Assembly (NCBI GenBank): GCA_022792535.1
Contig: JAAWBG010000065.1
Location: 27,189-91,188, forward strand
From: Lachnospiraceae bacterium
Lineage (GTDB): Bacteria > Bacillota > Clostridia > Lachnospirales > Lachnospiraceae
Direction: 5' to 3'
DNA length: 64,000 nt
The position numbers were made by a program, and so were the translations under genes. The notes under the pieces were generated by a model. The model was not told where the DNA came from and did not search any database. It saw only the letters and a list, made by a program, of their open reading frames with translations. This document shows, piece after piece, positions 41,683 through 50,258 of this stretch. The stretch's first letter is position 1; the number at the start of each line of letters is the position of its first letter.

Positions 41683-42738
41683 ATGAAAAAAAGAATAATG
41701 TGGATAGCATTGGGATTTTCATTGTTTTTTTGCAGCTGCGGGAAGGAAGCACAGCAGCCTTTGGAAACAGAAAAGAACATTTCAAAACAAGGCAGTGAGG
41801 AGGAAAGTGAGCAGAAATCTGATCCAAAAGAACCTTCCGCGCCAGAAAATGAGAAGGAAGAAACAGAGAAAGAAGAAGCGGATGTTTCACAGGAACAGGT
41901 TATGCAGGCCTATGAGAAAATTCTGCAGGCAGAGCAGATAAACATAGATAGTTCTCATCAGGCTGGAAAAGAGGCTTATGGCTATTATGCCTACGGAGAC
42001 ATCAATCAGGACGGCATAGATGAGCTGATGATTTTGACAGGAAGCTGTGAGGCAGACGAAAGTTGGAAATGTTATTCTTATCATGAGAATTCAGCTTATC
42101 AGATTGGAAACTTTCCAGGGGGACATATGGAGCTGTGCAGCGGGGAGGATGGCATTTATTCCTTTTATGCCCAGATGGGATATGTGGAGCTTACAAAGAT
42201 AATCTGGGAAGGGGGAACGGAGGAGATCAGGACAGAGACTGTTTACACCAACGACACGAATGATATGGCAGATGAGGGCTATGACGCTTTGATGGAGACA
42301 TTTGGGTTAAAACAGATAGAACAGACGGAGATTTACAGTTCAAAACATTCGGCAGACAATGGGACAGAGGAATCTCCAGAACTGATAGAGTCAAAGGATA
42401 AGATAGAAAATGAGGTAATTCCCGTGGCGGAGGGCAGTTATTGGGAAGGAGATAAGAGCTCGACGGGGGCCCTGTATTACATAGAAATCTCCAACAGCAC
42501 CGGGGAAGGATTTGACTTTGAAATTTTTGGCCGCAGCAATATGGAAGACTCGTTCAGTACAGTATTCAAACATCATACAGCAGTTTATGATTCCTCAAAT
42601 TCAGCAGTTTACAATGGGCAGAATTATACCCTGATATTTCGCTGGACAGAACAAGGTTATCTGTCAGTAGAGGGCTTTGCAGAGTGGATTCCTGGTGATG
42701 ATATTTTATATAACAGTGATTATCTAGGCGTGTCTTAA
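41683..42738 (+). CDS. Lipoprotein of unknown function with EF-hand-like loop
   Basis: 351 residues. A hydrophobic N-terminus ends FFCSC, a plausible lipobox with the lipidated cysteine at ~19. A Glu/Lys-rich linker (~25-70) follows, then a globular part containing YGDINQDGIDELMIL, the DxNxDGxxE form of a calcium-binding EF-hand/dockerin-like loop. The second half (~250-350) is beta-rich, with GYLSVEGFAEW. No known family was recognised. AAGGAG precedes the start. It is probably monocistronic and surface-attached; the function is unknown. Confidence 0.65.
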   Translation: MKKRIMWIALGFSLFFCSCGKEAQQPLETEKNISKQGSEEESEQKSDPKEPSAPENEKEETEKEEADVSQEQVMQAYEKILQAEQINIDSSHQAGKEAYGYYAYGDINQDGIDELMILTGSCEADESWKCYSYHENSAYQIGNFPGGHMELCSGEDGIYSFYAQMGYVELTKIIWEGGTEEIRTETVYTNDTNDMADEGYDALMETFGLKQIEQTEIYSSKHSADNGTEESPELIESKDKIENEVIPVAEGSYWEGDKSSTGALYYIEISNSTGEGFDFEIFGRSNMEDSFSTVFKHHTAVYDSSNSAVYNGQNYTLIFRWTEQGYLSVEGFAEWIPGDDILYNSDYLGVS

Positions 42739-42844
42739 TAGATACAGGAAAAAGCAGTATGGAAAAGATTGAGATAGGAGAAACAAATATGTTATCAGGT
42801 ATTGAGGGATAAATACAAAAGTTTTGGAGGGTACAGGGATCATT

Positions 42845-44125
42845 ATGATGGAAAGAGAATGGCAGGAAGAGTTTATCAAGATTCTCCGGGAGGAGCTGGT
42901 TCCGGCGATGGGATGTACAGAACCCATCGCATTGGCCTATGGGGCAGCAAGAGGACGGGAGGCGTTAGGCTGTGAGCCGGAGCGGATCGTTGCAAAGTGT
43001 TCTGGAAATATGATCAAAAATGTGCGCTGTGTTACCATTCCCAACTCCGGCGGATTGATGGGAATTGAAACTGCATGTATTTTAGGAGGGCTGGCAGGTG
43101 ATTCTTCCGCCGGCATGGAAGTGCTGGAACGAGTGGGAGAGCCAGAGAGAATACGGGCCAGAGAGCTTCTGAAAAAAGGATGCTGCAGCGTTGAATTTTT
43201 AGATTCTGACATTCCTTTGCATTTTATTATTGAACTTTCTGCTTTAGGGCATACTGCCCAGGTAGAGGTAAGACATGCCCATACAAATATTGTTTCTGTG
43301 ATCAAAGATGGAAAGACGGTATTTGAAAAAGCAGAAAAGGAAGAGGCAAAGGGATACATGACAGATCGGTCCAGACTTTCACTAGAGACCATCAAGACTT
43401 TTGCAGACGAGGTAGATCTGGCCTTAGTCCGGGATCTTTATGAGCGGCAGATTCGTTATAACATGGATATCGCTTACGAAGGGATTTCAGGAGATTATGG
43501 AATTGGGATTGGACGTACGATACGTGAATCTTATGCAGATGGCGTTGTCACCCGTATGAAGGCTTTTGCGGCGGCTGCCTCGGAAGCTCGTATGGGAGGA
43601 TGCGATATGCCGGTTATCATCAATTCTGGAAGCGGCAATCAGGGGATTGCTTCTTCGGTTCCGGTTATTGTCTATGCCAGGGAGAGGAATGTCCCAACTC
43701 AGAGATTATATCGGTCTTTGGTATTTTCCAGTCTTCTGACTATTTACCAGAAAGAATTTATCGGGAAACTCTCGGCATTTTGCGGGGCAGTTTCTGCTTC
43801 CTGCGCCTCAGCGGCAGCGATCACTTATATGACAGGCGGTACCATTCAGCAGATAAAAGCTACCATTGACAATACTCTTGCAAATATTCCGGGAATTATC
43901 TGCGACGGCGCTAAGATTTCTTGTGCGGCGAAAATTGCATCCAGCCTGGATGCGTCTATGATGGCGCACTATCTGGCTATGCAGGGAAAAGAGTACGAGG
44001 CTTACACTGGAATTTTGAAAGAAGACGCAGGAGAGACTATCAGCTGCGTGGGATATATTGGAAAAGTAGGAATGCAGCAGACAGATAAAGAGATCATTAA
44101 AATGATGCTGGGCGGCGAAGAATAG
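42845..44125 (+). CDS. L-cysteine desulfidase family protein (UPF0597 / CyuA-like)
   Basis: 426 residues. Related to L-serine dehydratase alpha subunit and E. coli CyuA/YhaM. Conserved blocks: AMGCTEPIALAYGAARG, NVRCVTIPNSGG, IINSGSGNQGI and GTIQQIKATIDNTLANIPGIICDGAKISCAAKI; the cysteines are expected to bind a [4Fe-4S] cluster. Likely converts L-cysteine to pyruvate, H2S and ammonia. A TTG at 42824 could extend the protein, but the ATG pair at 42845/42848 after AGGGA is preferred. The next gene starts 26 bases on. Confidence 0.82.
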   Translation: MMEREWQEEFIKILREELVPAMGCTEPIALAYGAARGREALGCEPERIVAKCSGNMIKNVRCVTIPNSGGLMGIETACILGGLAGDSSAGMEVLERVGEPERIRARELLKKGCCSVEFLDSDIPLHFIIELSALGHTAQVEVRHAHTNIVSVIKDGKTVFEKAEKEEAKGYMTDRSRLSLETIKTFADEVDLALVRDLYERQIRYNMDIAYEGISGDYGIGIGRTIRESYADGVVTRMKAFAAAASEARMGGCDMPVIINSGSGNQGIASSVPVIVYARERNVPTQRLYRSLVFSSLLTIYQKEFIGKLSAFCGAVSASCASAAAITYMTGGTIQQIKATIDNTLANIPGIICDGAKISCAAKIASSLDASMMAHYLAMQGKEYEAYTGILKEDAGETISCVGYIGKVGMQQTDKEIIKMMLGGEE

Positions 44126-44151
44126 AAGACAAATAAGGAGTGAACCGGATT

Positions 44152-45006
44152 TTGAAAAAGATACCAAAGGGGAGCAAGGCAGGAATTGTCTGCTGTTCCA
44201 ATGGACAGCAGAGGCGTTATGAAAATGAAGTGAAACTGTTGGGGAATACCTTGCAGAAATTAGGACTCCAGCCGGTGTTCAGTCCTTTTATCTATGAAAA
44301 GGAGCAGGTATTCAGCGGAACGGGAAGAGAAAGAGCAGAGAGTTTGATGGAGTTTTACCGGGATCATGAGATCGCGGTTATTTTCGATATTTCCGGAGGG
44401 GATATTGCCAATGAAGTGCTGCCTTTCTTAGATTTTTCTCTGATTGGAGAGAGTGAAAAGAATTTTTGGGGATACAGCGACTTGACAACTATCATCAACA
44501 GCATTTATGCTAAGACAGGAAAAAGTTCTGTCTTATATCAAGTTCGGAATCTGATTTACCAGGAAAAAGAAGTTCAGCAGGCTGATTTTTTGGACACTGT
44601 TTTGGGAGATGGGAAAAAACTTTTTGAGTTTCAATATGAATTTGTACAGCACAAAGAGATGGGAGGAGTTGTTGTAGGCGGAAATATCCGGTGTCTATTG
44701 AAGCTGGCCGGAACCCCCTATTGGCCGGACATGAAAGGAAAAATACTGCTTTTGGAAAGCCTCGGCGGGACAATTCCCCAGATGGTGACTTATCTGAACC
44801 AATTGGCCCAGATAGGAGCTTTGGAAGAGATCAATGGATTGATTTTAGGAACCTTCACAAAACTGGAGGAGGAAGGTCAAAAACCAGGGATTGTGGATCT
44901 GGCCAGGCAATATGTAAAAGATGGACTTCCGATTGTAAAGACGCAAAAGATCGGTCATGGAGAGGATGCAAAGGGAATCGTGATCGGAGAAGAAATAGTG
45001 CTTTAA
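44152..45006 (+). CDS. S66 (LD-carboxypeptidase/MccF) family protein with Ser-to-Ala change
   Basis: 284 residues with a TTG start (AAGGAG upstream). The family fold is clear: SNGQQ near the N-terminus, GGNIRCLLKLAGTPYWPDMKGKILLLES with catalytic Glu202, and IGHGED with His269. The nucleophile-elbow reads SGGDIANEVLPFLDF, where active members have GGxNSNxLLPYxDY, so the serine position is Ala86. It may be inactive, use another residue, or have a binding role. It lies between the cysteine desulfidase and CobW-type genes. Confidence 0.78.
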   Translation: MKKIPKGSKAGIVCCSNGQQRRYENEVKLLGNTLQKLGLQPVFSPFIYEKEQVFSGTGRERAESLMEFYRDHEIAVIFDISGGDIANEVLPFLDFSLIGESEKNFWGYSDLTTIINSIYAKTGKSSVLYQVRNLIYQEKEVQQADFLDTVLGDGKKLFEFQYEFVQHKEMGGVVVGGNIRCLLKLAGTPYWPDMKGKILLLESLGGTIPQMVTYLNQLAQIGALEEINGLILGTFTKLEEEGQKPGIVDLARQYVKDGLPIVKTQKIGHGEDAKGIVIGEEIVL

Positions 45007-45057
45007 AGGTGGAAAGAGCGCAGATGAAAAGAGAAACAGGTTTAGAAAGGTTGTGAA

Positions 45058-46005
45058 ATGACGATGGAGATTCCAGTATATTTATTTTCTGGTTTTATGG
45101 ACAGCGGAAAGAGTTCCCTGATCCAGGAGACATTGATCGAAGGGGATTTTTGTGAAAATGGAAAGACATTGCTGATCCTCTGTGAAGATGGGGAGGTAGA
45201 ATTTGAGGAAGAAGAGTTAAAGAAAGTCAATACGGAATTGGTGATGGTGGAGGAAGAGGAAGAATTTACCAGGGAAAGGCTGCAGGAGCTGAGCGATAGG
45301 CATCATCCTGACCAGGTATTTATTGAGTACAACGGCACCTGGCAGATGGCGACCTTTTTAGAGATGGAACTTCCCCGTTACTGGGTCTTGGTGCAATCTC
45401 TGGCTACGGTGGATTCTACCACCTTTGAGATGTACCTGGCGAACATGCGGGCAATGATTATGGAGCAGCTTTTTGCAGCAGATGTGGTGATTATCAATCG
45501 CTGCAGCGACGATACCCCCAAAGGGAAATTCCGACGGGCCATCAAAGCCCTGAATCGAAAAGCGCAGATTGCCTATGAGCGTGAGGACGGTACCATTGAT
45601 GAGAATGATATGGAAGAGCTGCCTTATGATTTGAATCAAGAAGTGATTGAGATTACCGATATGGATTATGGAATCTGGTATCTGGACGCTTTAGATGATC
45701 CAAAGAAATATGAAGGGAAAAAAGTGAAGTTTCTGGCCCTTGTATATCGGCCGGAAAAGCTAAAGAGAGGTGTTTTTATTCCTGGACGGTTTGCCATGAC
45801 CTGTTGTGTGGATGATATTACGTTTGTAGGATTTAAGTGTAAGTATGACAAGGCGGCAGAGATTTCCCACAGATCTTGGATTACCATCACAGCAGAGATC
45901 AAACATGAATTTGCATTGGAATATAAGGGAAAAGGACCAGTATTGTACGCCCTGGACGTACAGCCGGCAGAAAAGCCAGAGGATGAATTGATCTATTTTA
46001 ACTAA
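45058..46005 (+). CDS. CobW/G3E-like GTPase fused to a DUF1980 (YcgQ)-like domain
   Basis: 315 residues. The N-terminal P-loop GTPase has SGFMDSGKSSLI (~11-22), and its N/TKxD-like motif is VVIINRCSDD. The CxCC metal motif of COG0523 metallochaperones is missing. Residues ~225-300 include GVFIPGRFAMTCCVDDITFVGFKC, resembling the C-terminal region of DUF1980/TIGR03943 proteins, which often pair with a separate permease. Two domains normally in the CobW/YcgQ neighbourhood seem joined here. A role in metal (zinc-type) homeostasis is inferred. Confidence 0.72.
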   Translation: MTMEIPVYLFSGFMDSGKSSLIQETLIEGDFCENGKTLLILCEDGEVEFEEEELKKVNTELVMVEEEEEFTRERLQELSDRHHPDQVFIEYNGTWQMATFLEMELPRYWVLVQSLATVDSTTFEMYLANMRAMIMEQLFAADVVIINRCSDDTPKGKFRRAIKALNRKAQIAYEREDGTIDENDMEELPYDLNQEVIEITDMDYGIWYLDALDDPKKYEGKKVKFLALVYRPEKLKRGVFIPGRFAMTCCVDDITFVGFKCKYDKAAEISHRSWITITAEIKHEFALEYKGKGPVLYALDVQPAEKPEDELIYFN

Positions 46006-46061
46006 ATCTTGACATAACAAACCATACAGAAAATCTACAAAAAGTATAGGAAAGGAAGAAA

Positions 46062-46739
46062 ATGGACCAGGAGAGCAGGCTGTCAGACCGGATTGCAGAC
46101 AGTATTTTGTCTATGATCACGGTAGAAAAACGTTTTTTGCCAGGGAGCAAGCTGCCCAATGAAAATATATTGTCTGAGGAATTGAAGGTAAGCCGTACGA
46201 CGCTGCGGGAGGCCATACGGATTCTGGCCACAGAGGGAATTTTGGAGATCCGCCGAGGAAAAGGAACGTTTGTTCGAGAAGGCTTCAGACTAGATCAGCC
46301 AAAAGAATTTTCTCATCTTGCATCGGCTAAGGTCAAGGTGAAAGACCTCTATGAGATGCGTTTGATTTTTGAGCCGGAAGCAGCCTACTATGCAGCTTTG
46401 CGGGCTACAGAAGAAGAGATTCAGAGGATTTTGGCATTGGGAGCAGAGATTGAAAAGAGGATTTATCAGAAAAAGGACCGGACGGATGTGGAGCAATCCT
46501 TTCACAAATCCATTGCAAAGGCCACGCACAATGAATTTATCAATCAATTGATGCCGGTGATCTATGAGGGAATCAACAAAGGCGTAAAGCTGTCGGAAGA
46601 ATATGAGGAAGCAGTGCAGGCAACCTTGATAGATCATAAGATTTTGATGGATTTTTTGAGAGTGCGGAATGGCGAAGGGGCAAGGAATGCCATGCGCATT
46701 CATATTTTACATGCTATGGAACAGCTTCCCATGAAATAG
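46062..46739 (+). CDS. GntR-family regulator, FCD (FadR-like) domain
   Basis: 225 residues. The winged helix (~1-70) has SDRIADSILSMI, GSKLPNENILSEELKVSRTTLREAIRILATEGILEIRRGKGTFV. The FCD domain has DLYEMRLIFEPEAAYYAAL, FHKSIAKATHNEF and DHKILMDFLRVRNGEGARNAM, with the metal-ligand histidines. Such regulators respond to carboxylic acids in sugar-acid or amino-acid pathways. Target genes are not apparent; neighbours are the CobW-type gene and lepB. Confidence 0.88.
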   Translation: MDQESRLSDRIADSILSMITVEKRFLPGSKLPNENILSEELKVSRTTLREAIRILATEGILEIRRGKGTFVREGFRLDQPKEFSHLASAKVKVKDLYEMRLIFEPEAAYYAALRATEEEIQRILALGAEIEKRIYQKKDRTDVEQSFHKSIAKATHNEFINQLMPVIYEGINKGVKLSEEYEEAVQATLIDHKILMDFLRVRNGEGARNAMRIHILHAMEQLPMK

Positions 46740-46774
46740 AGAAACGTCTGTGTTATGCATAGGAGGAATGAAGA

Positions 46775-47386
46775 ATGAAGAAGAAAAAAGAGGGGCAGGA
46801 GGAAGAGGCTCTTTCTAAATCAGAGGATTCAGAGCTGGAGTTGGAAAGAGAAGAGACAGAGGAGCAGAAGAGAAAAAGAAGAGTGCGGGAGCTTTTTTCC
46901 AATGCAGGAATCTTTTTGCTGGTATTTTGTTTCGGCCTTTTTCTGAATCGTTATATGATCGCCAATGCGCAAGTACCTACCGGTTCTATGGAAACGACGG
47001 TGATGGCGGGAGACAGGATTCTTGTAAATCGTCTTTCCTATGTGTTTGGGGAGCCCAAAAGAGGGGATATTGTAACCTTTCTCTATCCAGATGATGGAGA
47101 AACCCTTTACCTGAAACGGATTATGGGGATGCCGGGAGAAACCATTGCAGGAAGCGACGGGGTAATCTATATTGATGGGAAGCCTTTAGAAAAAGATTTT
47201 ACTCAGAAGGTCAGTTACGATGAATTTGGGCCTTACACAGTACCGGAAGATTCCTATTTTATGATGGGAGATAATCGAAATGATTCCTGGGATTCCAGAT
47301 ATTGGGAACACAAGTTTGTAAAGAGAGAGGATATTATTGGAAAAGCGGCAGTGAGCTATTTTCCCCATCCACGTATTTTGAAGTAG
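46775..47386 (+). CDS. lepB: Signal peptidase I
   Basis: 203 residues. One N-terminal membrane segment (~42-62) follows a charged cytoplasmic tail. The catalytic Ser is in TGSMETTV (~70) and the Lys in LYLKRIMGMPGE (~113); later blocks are MMGDNRNDSWDSRYW and KAAVSYFPHP. It removes signal peptides from exported proteins at the membrane. A strong terminator follows. Confidence 0.94.
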   Translation: MKKKKEGQEEEALSKSEDSELELEREETEEQKRKRRVRELFSNAGIFLLVFCFGLFLNRYMIANAQVPTGSMETTVMAGDRILVNRLSYVFGEPKRGDIVTFLYPDDGETLYLKRIMGMPGETIAGSDGVIYIDGKPLEKDFTQKVSYDEFGPYTVPEDSYFMMGDNRNDSWDSRYWEHKFVKREDIIGKAAVSYFPHPRILK

Positions 47387-47387
47387 G

Positions 47388-47443
47388 AAACCCCGTTAGA
47401 TTGAAAGGTAGAAGGATCTGTACCTTTCAATCTGACGGGGTTT
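47388..47443 (+). terminator. Bidirectional terminator between lepB and the histidine kinase
   Basis: 23-base stem (47388-47410 with 47421-47443), one G-U pair, loop GAAGGATCTG. Runs AAA/TTT at the base suit termination of both convergent genes. Confidence 0.85.
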
Positions 47444-47453
47444 GTCTTTTGTA

Positions 47454-49712
47454 TTATGAGGGATCTTCATATAAAACTTTGTGGGTCTGTAAGGTTTTAG
47501 CAATAGTTTCTAAAATCAACGGAATATCAATGGGCTTTGTCAAATGGGCGTCCATGCCGCTTTCAATGGAGGTCTGTTTGTCACTGTCAAAAGCGTCTGC
47601 AGACAGTGCAATAATCGGAATTCGTGCCAGAACAGAATTTTCCAGGCTGCGTATGCTTTTGGCAGCTTCCCACCCGTTCATGACAGGCATCTGAATATCC
47701 ATTAGAACTAGATCGTAATCTCCAGGAGAGGAAGATTCTACTTTTTCCACAGCGACTTTACCATTGTTGGCAGTTTCCACAAGGAATCCCATGCCTTGCA
47801 GGATCTCAGTTTCAATTTCTAGGTTGGCGAAATTATCGTCTACTAATAAGATCTTTTTATCCAGAAGATGGGTAAACATATCTTCTGCCTCAGTGATGGA
47901 AGATAAGGGATGGGTCTGAATACGAAGACGAATTGTAATGGTAAATGTACTGCCGCCTCCTAAAGTACTGTCGATCTGAATGGTTCCGCCCATCATATCC
48001 ACAAGTCTTTTGGCGATGGTGAGGCCCAGCCCTGTGCCATGAATGCCGCTGAATGTGGTGTTTTTTTCCCGCTCAAAAGGTTCAAAAATACGTTTCTGGA
48101 AATCCTTGCTGATGCCAATGCCGGTGTCTTTGACCACAAGCTGATAGACAGCAAAGTTATTGGGGAACTTTTCAATCTCTTTGAGGGTGATGGATACATT
48201 TCCATCATTTTCGGTATAAGTAATGGCATTGCCTGCCAGGTTTGCCAGAATCTGTCTTAATTTGTCCTGATCACCATAGACGTCGCAGTGGTCTAGATCA
48301 GTGGAATCCAGAGAAAAAGCAATATTTTTTTCTTCTGCCTGAGGGAGAAGCGTTTCATATACATCCTGGAGGATATCAGATAGATTACATTCAGATTCGG
48401 AAATCCGGGTGTCGCTGGATTCCGTCCAGGAAATTTCCAGCACTTTTTCGATCAGTCCCAAAAGCTGCTTGCTGGAATTCTCAATTTTAGTGAGATAGTC
48501 TTCCACCGCCTTGCTGTCGGAAATATGTTTTTTGGCAAGCGTAGTATAGCCGAAGATTGCGTTTAATGGGGTACGCATATCGTGGGACATATTAGACAGA
48601 AAAGTATTTTTTGCAGTGATTGCTATATTTGCATTGTTTAATGCATCCTCAAACATTTTTTTCTGTTCCATTTCACGACGGACTTCTTCATCTACAATTC
48701 GGTAGCCCATGACAATTTGGGAAATGCGGTCCTGGCGTCCCACATTTACGATGCGAAGCTGCAGATATTGAAGTTCCCCGCAGTTTAATACTCGGTAATT
48801 TGCATAATAAGTTTTGCAGGTGGATAATTTTTTGCGGATGTATGACGGGGCTGTTACCTTTGCCACCAATTCTTGATCTTCTGGGTGTACCCAGGTCTCT
48901 ATGTAGTTAGGCGCATACCAGCTGAATTGTCGAATTTGAAATTTTTTGTCAAACTGATGTTCTGTCCGGTTGCTGAGACGGTAAGGCAGGATGCGATCCG
49001 TATCCAAATCTACATAGAGGATAGATTCGTAATTGACGCTGAGCCCTTCGATTACTTCTAAGCGGCGCAGATGTTCCTGGTTGATCAGTTTTCGTTCTTT
49101 GTTATATTCTTTGATCAATTTTTGTAATTTCTGTTCTTTCTGAGTCCTTTCCTGGAGTAAGAGTTCTGTTTCCTGGCGCAGACGCGCTCTTTTCTCTGTG
49201 GCGTCTCCTAAAAATACATAGAAGATATCCCCCACAGAATCGAGATGGAGAAAATGGCCGTAATCTTCAATCCAGCCGATTTCCCCGTCTTTACGTATAA
49301 TTCGATATTCTACATAGTCCAGATCATACTGGCTGGCTGCAACTTGTTCCCGGATACTTTTTTCTACAGGTTCTAAATCTTCTGGATGAACTACGCCCCG
49401 AAAAGAATTTCCGGTCAGCTCCTGGAATTCTTTTAAAGTATCACAGCGGAAAATCCGAAGGATACCTTTGTTGGCGTAGATGATCTTTTCTTCCTGATCT
49501 GCATGATAGATAAGAAATCCTCCCGGCATTTCATCCATAAAATTTATGACGTCCCAAGCCATCTGGATGTTTTGTGATTCTGAGGGAGAAGCCGACAGCT
49601 CCTGTTTGCTCTTTTCCATTAAAGTATCTAGATCTACATTGAGATTTTCTGGTTTGATCAGCAGAGATAAAATATATTCAATTAAGTTATGGTTTATTGG
49701 TGGTGTATTCAT
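47454..49712 (-). CDS. Soluble hybrid histidine kinase with PAS domains and receiver
   Basis: 752 residues. PAS1 ~55-175, coiled coil ~175-220, PAS2 ~220-345, HisKA ~365-435 with phospho-His377 in MSHDMRTPLNA, HATPase ~478-595 (NLAGNAITYTEN, KDTGIGIS, GIHGTGLGL) and receiver ~619-740 with Asp672 in LVLMDIQMP. No membrane helix or separate HPt is seen, so it senses an internal signal. AGGGGGAA lies before the ATG at 49712. A longer open frame upstream to 49910 crosses a terminator hairpin and is rejected. No response-regulator partner is adjacent. Confidence 0.9.
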   Translation of the reverse strand: MNTPPINHNLIEYILSLLIKPENLNVDLDTLMEKSKQELSASPSESQNIQMAWDVINFMDEMPGGFLIYHADQEEKIIYANKGILRIFRCDTLKEFQELTGNSFRGVVHPEDLEPVEKSIREQVAASQYDLDYVEYRIIRKDGEIGWIEDYGHFLHLDSVGDIFYVFLGDATEKRARLRQETELLLQERTQKEQKLQKLIKEYNKERKLINQEHLRRLEVIEGLSVNYESILYVDLDTDRILPYRLSNRTEHQFDKKFQIRQFSWYAPNYIETWVHPEDQELVAKVTAPSYIRKKLSTCKTYYANYRVLNCGELQYLQLRIVNVGRQDRISQIVMGYRIVDEEVRREMEQKKMFEDALNNANIAITAKNTFLSNMSHDMRTPLNAIFGYTTLAKKHISDSKAVEDYLTKIENSSKQLLGLIEKVLEISWTESSDTRISESECNLSDILQDVYETLLPQAEEKNIAFSLDSTDLDHCDVYGDQDKLRQILANLAGNAITYTENDGNVSITLKEIEKFPNNFAVYQLVVKDTGIGISKDFQKRIFEPFEREKNTTFSGIHGTGLGLTIAKRLVDMMGGTIQIDSTLGGGSTFTITIRLRIQTHPLSSITEAEDMFTHLLDKKILLVDDNFANLEIETEILQGMGFLVETANNGKVAVEKVESSSPGDYDLVLMDIQMPVMNGWEAAKSIRSLENSVLARIPIIALSADAFDSDKQTSIESGMDAHLTKPIDIPLILETIAKTLQTHKVLYEDPS

Positions 49713-49992
49713 AACAATGTTCCCCCTGAATCTTTCAAGTTTGTACGCCTGGGCGCTGTTTTCTATAAAGATTAGGGTGCGGCCTACTTTTTTTGACACC
49801 CTAATTCCATAAGATAAAAAGAGGATCAACAGATCCTCTTTCAAATACAAATGCCACAGAAGACTGCAAGTCTGATTTCTATCTCTTAAATTTCTTCGAG
49901 ATAGATTCATCTATTTCTCAGGTCTCTTCTCAGGTAACTCTTTGAGCACCTTCTATACCCTTAGATTTCCATAAGGTATGAGATATTAGCAG
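49713..49992 (-). ncRNA. Structured leader of the hybrid kinase gene
   Basis: About 280 bases between the predicted start (near 49993) and the start codon. On the minus strand it can form ATACCTTA/TAAGGGTAT (from ~49979), CTATCTC/GAGATAG (~49903 to 49878) and, last, the terminator at 49841-49818, ~105 bases before the start codon. ACCTGAGAA occurs twice. No known riboswitch class was recognised. Its being regulatory is inference. Confidence 0.4.
49818..49841 (-). terminator. Terminator inside the kinase leader
   Basis: Ten-base perfect stem AAAGAGGATC/GATCCTCTTT with loop of 4, followed on the minus strand by TTTTTATCTT. Placed between promoter and coding region it would act as an attenuator. 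Confidence 0.65.
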
Positions 49993-49999
49993 TTTAATA

Positions 50000-50029
50000 A
50001 GCATAGAATAATGTAGCATAATTTGTCAA
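50000..50029 (-). promoter_or_regulatory. Promoter of the hybrid kinase gene
   Basis: On the minus strand TTGACA (50029-50024), 18-base spacer and TATGCT (50005-50000). Confidence 0.5.
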
Positions 50030-50132
50030 AAAAGTCAATTGTGAAACACCTGGGTTTCCGCATTTTTATATCTTTTCAGATTATGGTGTCAAAAGAAAGC
50101 ATCCTTCTCACATATTTTGTCTAACAACTATA

Positions 50133-50161
50133 TTGACAGCAGACAACATAGGGAGTATAAT
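50133..50161 (+). promoter_or_regulatory. Consensus promoter of ilvD
   Basis: Perfect TTGACA at 50133-50138 and TATAAT at 50156-50161 with 17-base spacing. The ~90-base leader holds two TTAGTATAAAAT repeats; no T-box or leucine leader was seen. Confidence 0.85.
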
Positions 50162-50258
50162 GAAGAACAGAACCAGAAATTATCTTAGTATAAAATTTAG
50201 TATAAAATCAAGAAATATGTAATTTACAGCAATAAGATGAGGAAAGAGAGGCAGAAAA

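Noticed and set aside
42759..42812. 17-codon open frame before the cysteine desulfidase gene
   Set aside because: Too short and without a convincing ribosome site; no attenuator structure to support a leader peptide.
49713..49910. N-terminal extension of the hybrid kinase to an ATG at 49910
   Set aside because: It runs through an intrinsic terminator, has no good ribosome site and the added residues look random; the ATG at 49712 has AGGGGGAA 8 bases upstream.
49713..49992. c-di-GMP (GEMM) or T-box identity for the kinase leader
   Set aside because: The conserved GEMM bases and the T-box GGTGG motif are not present.
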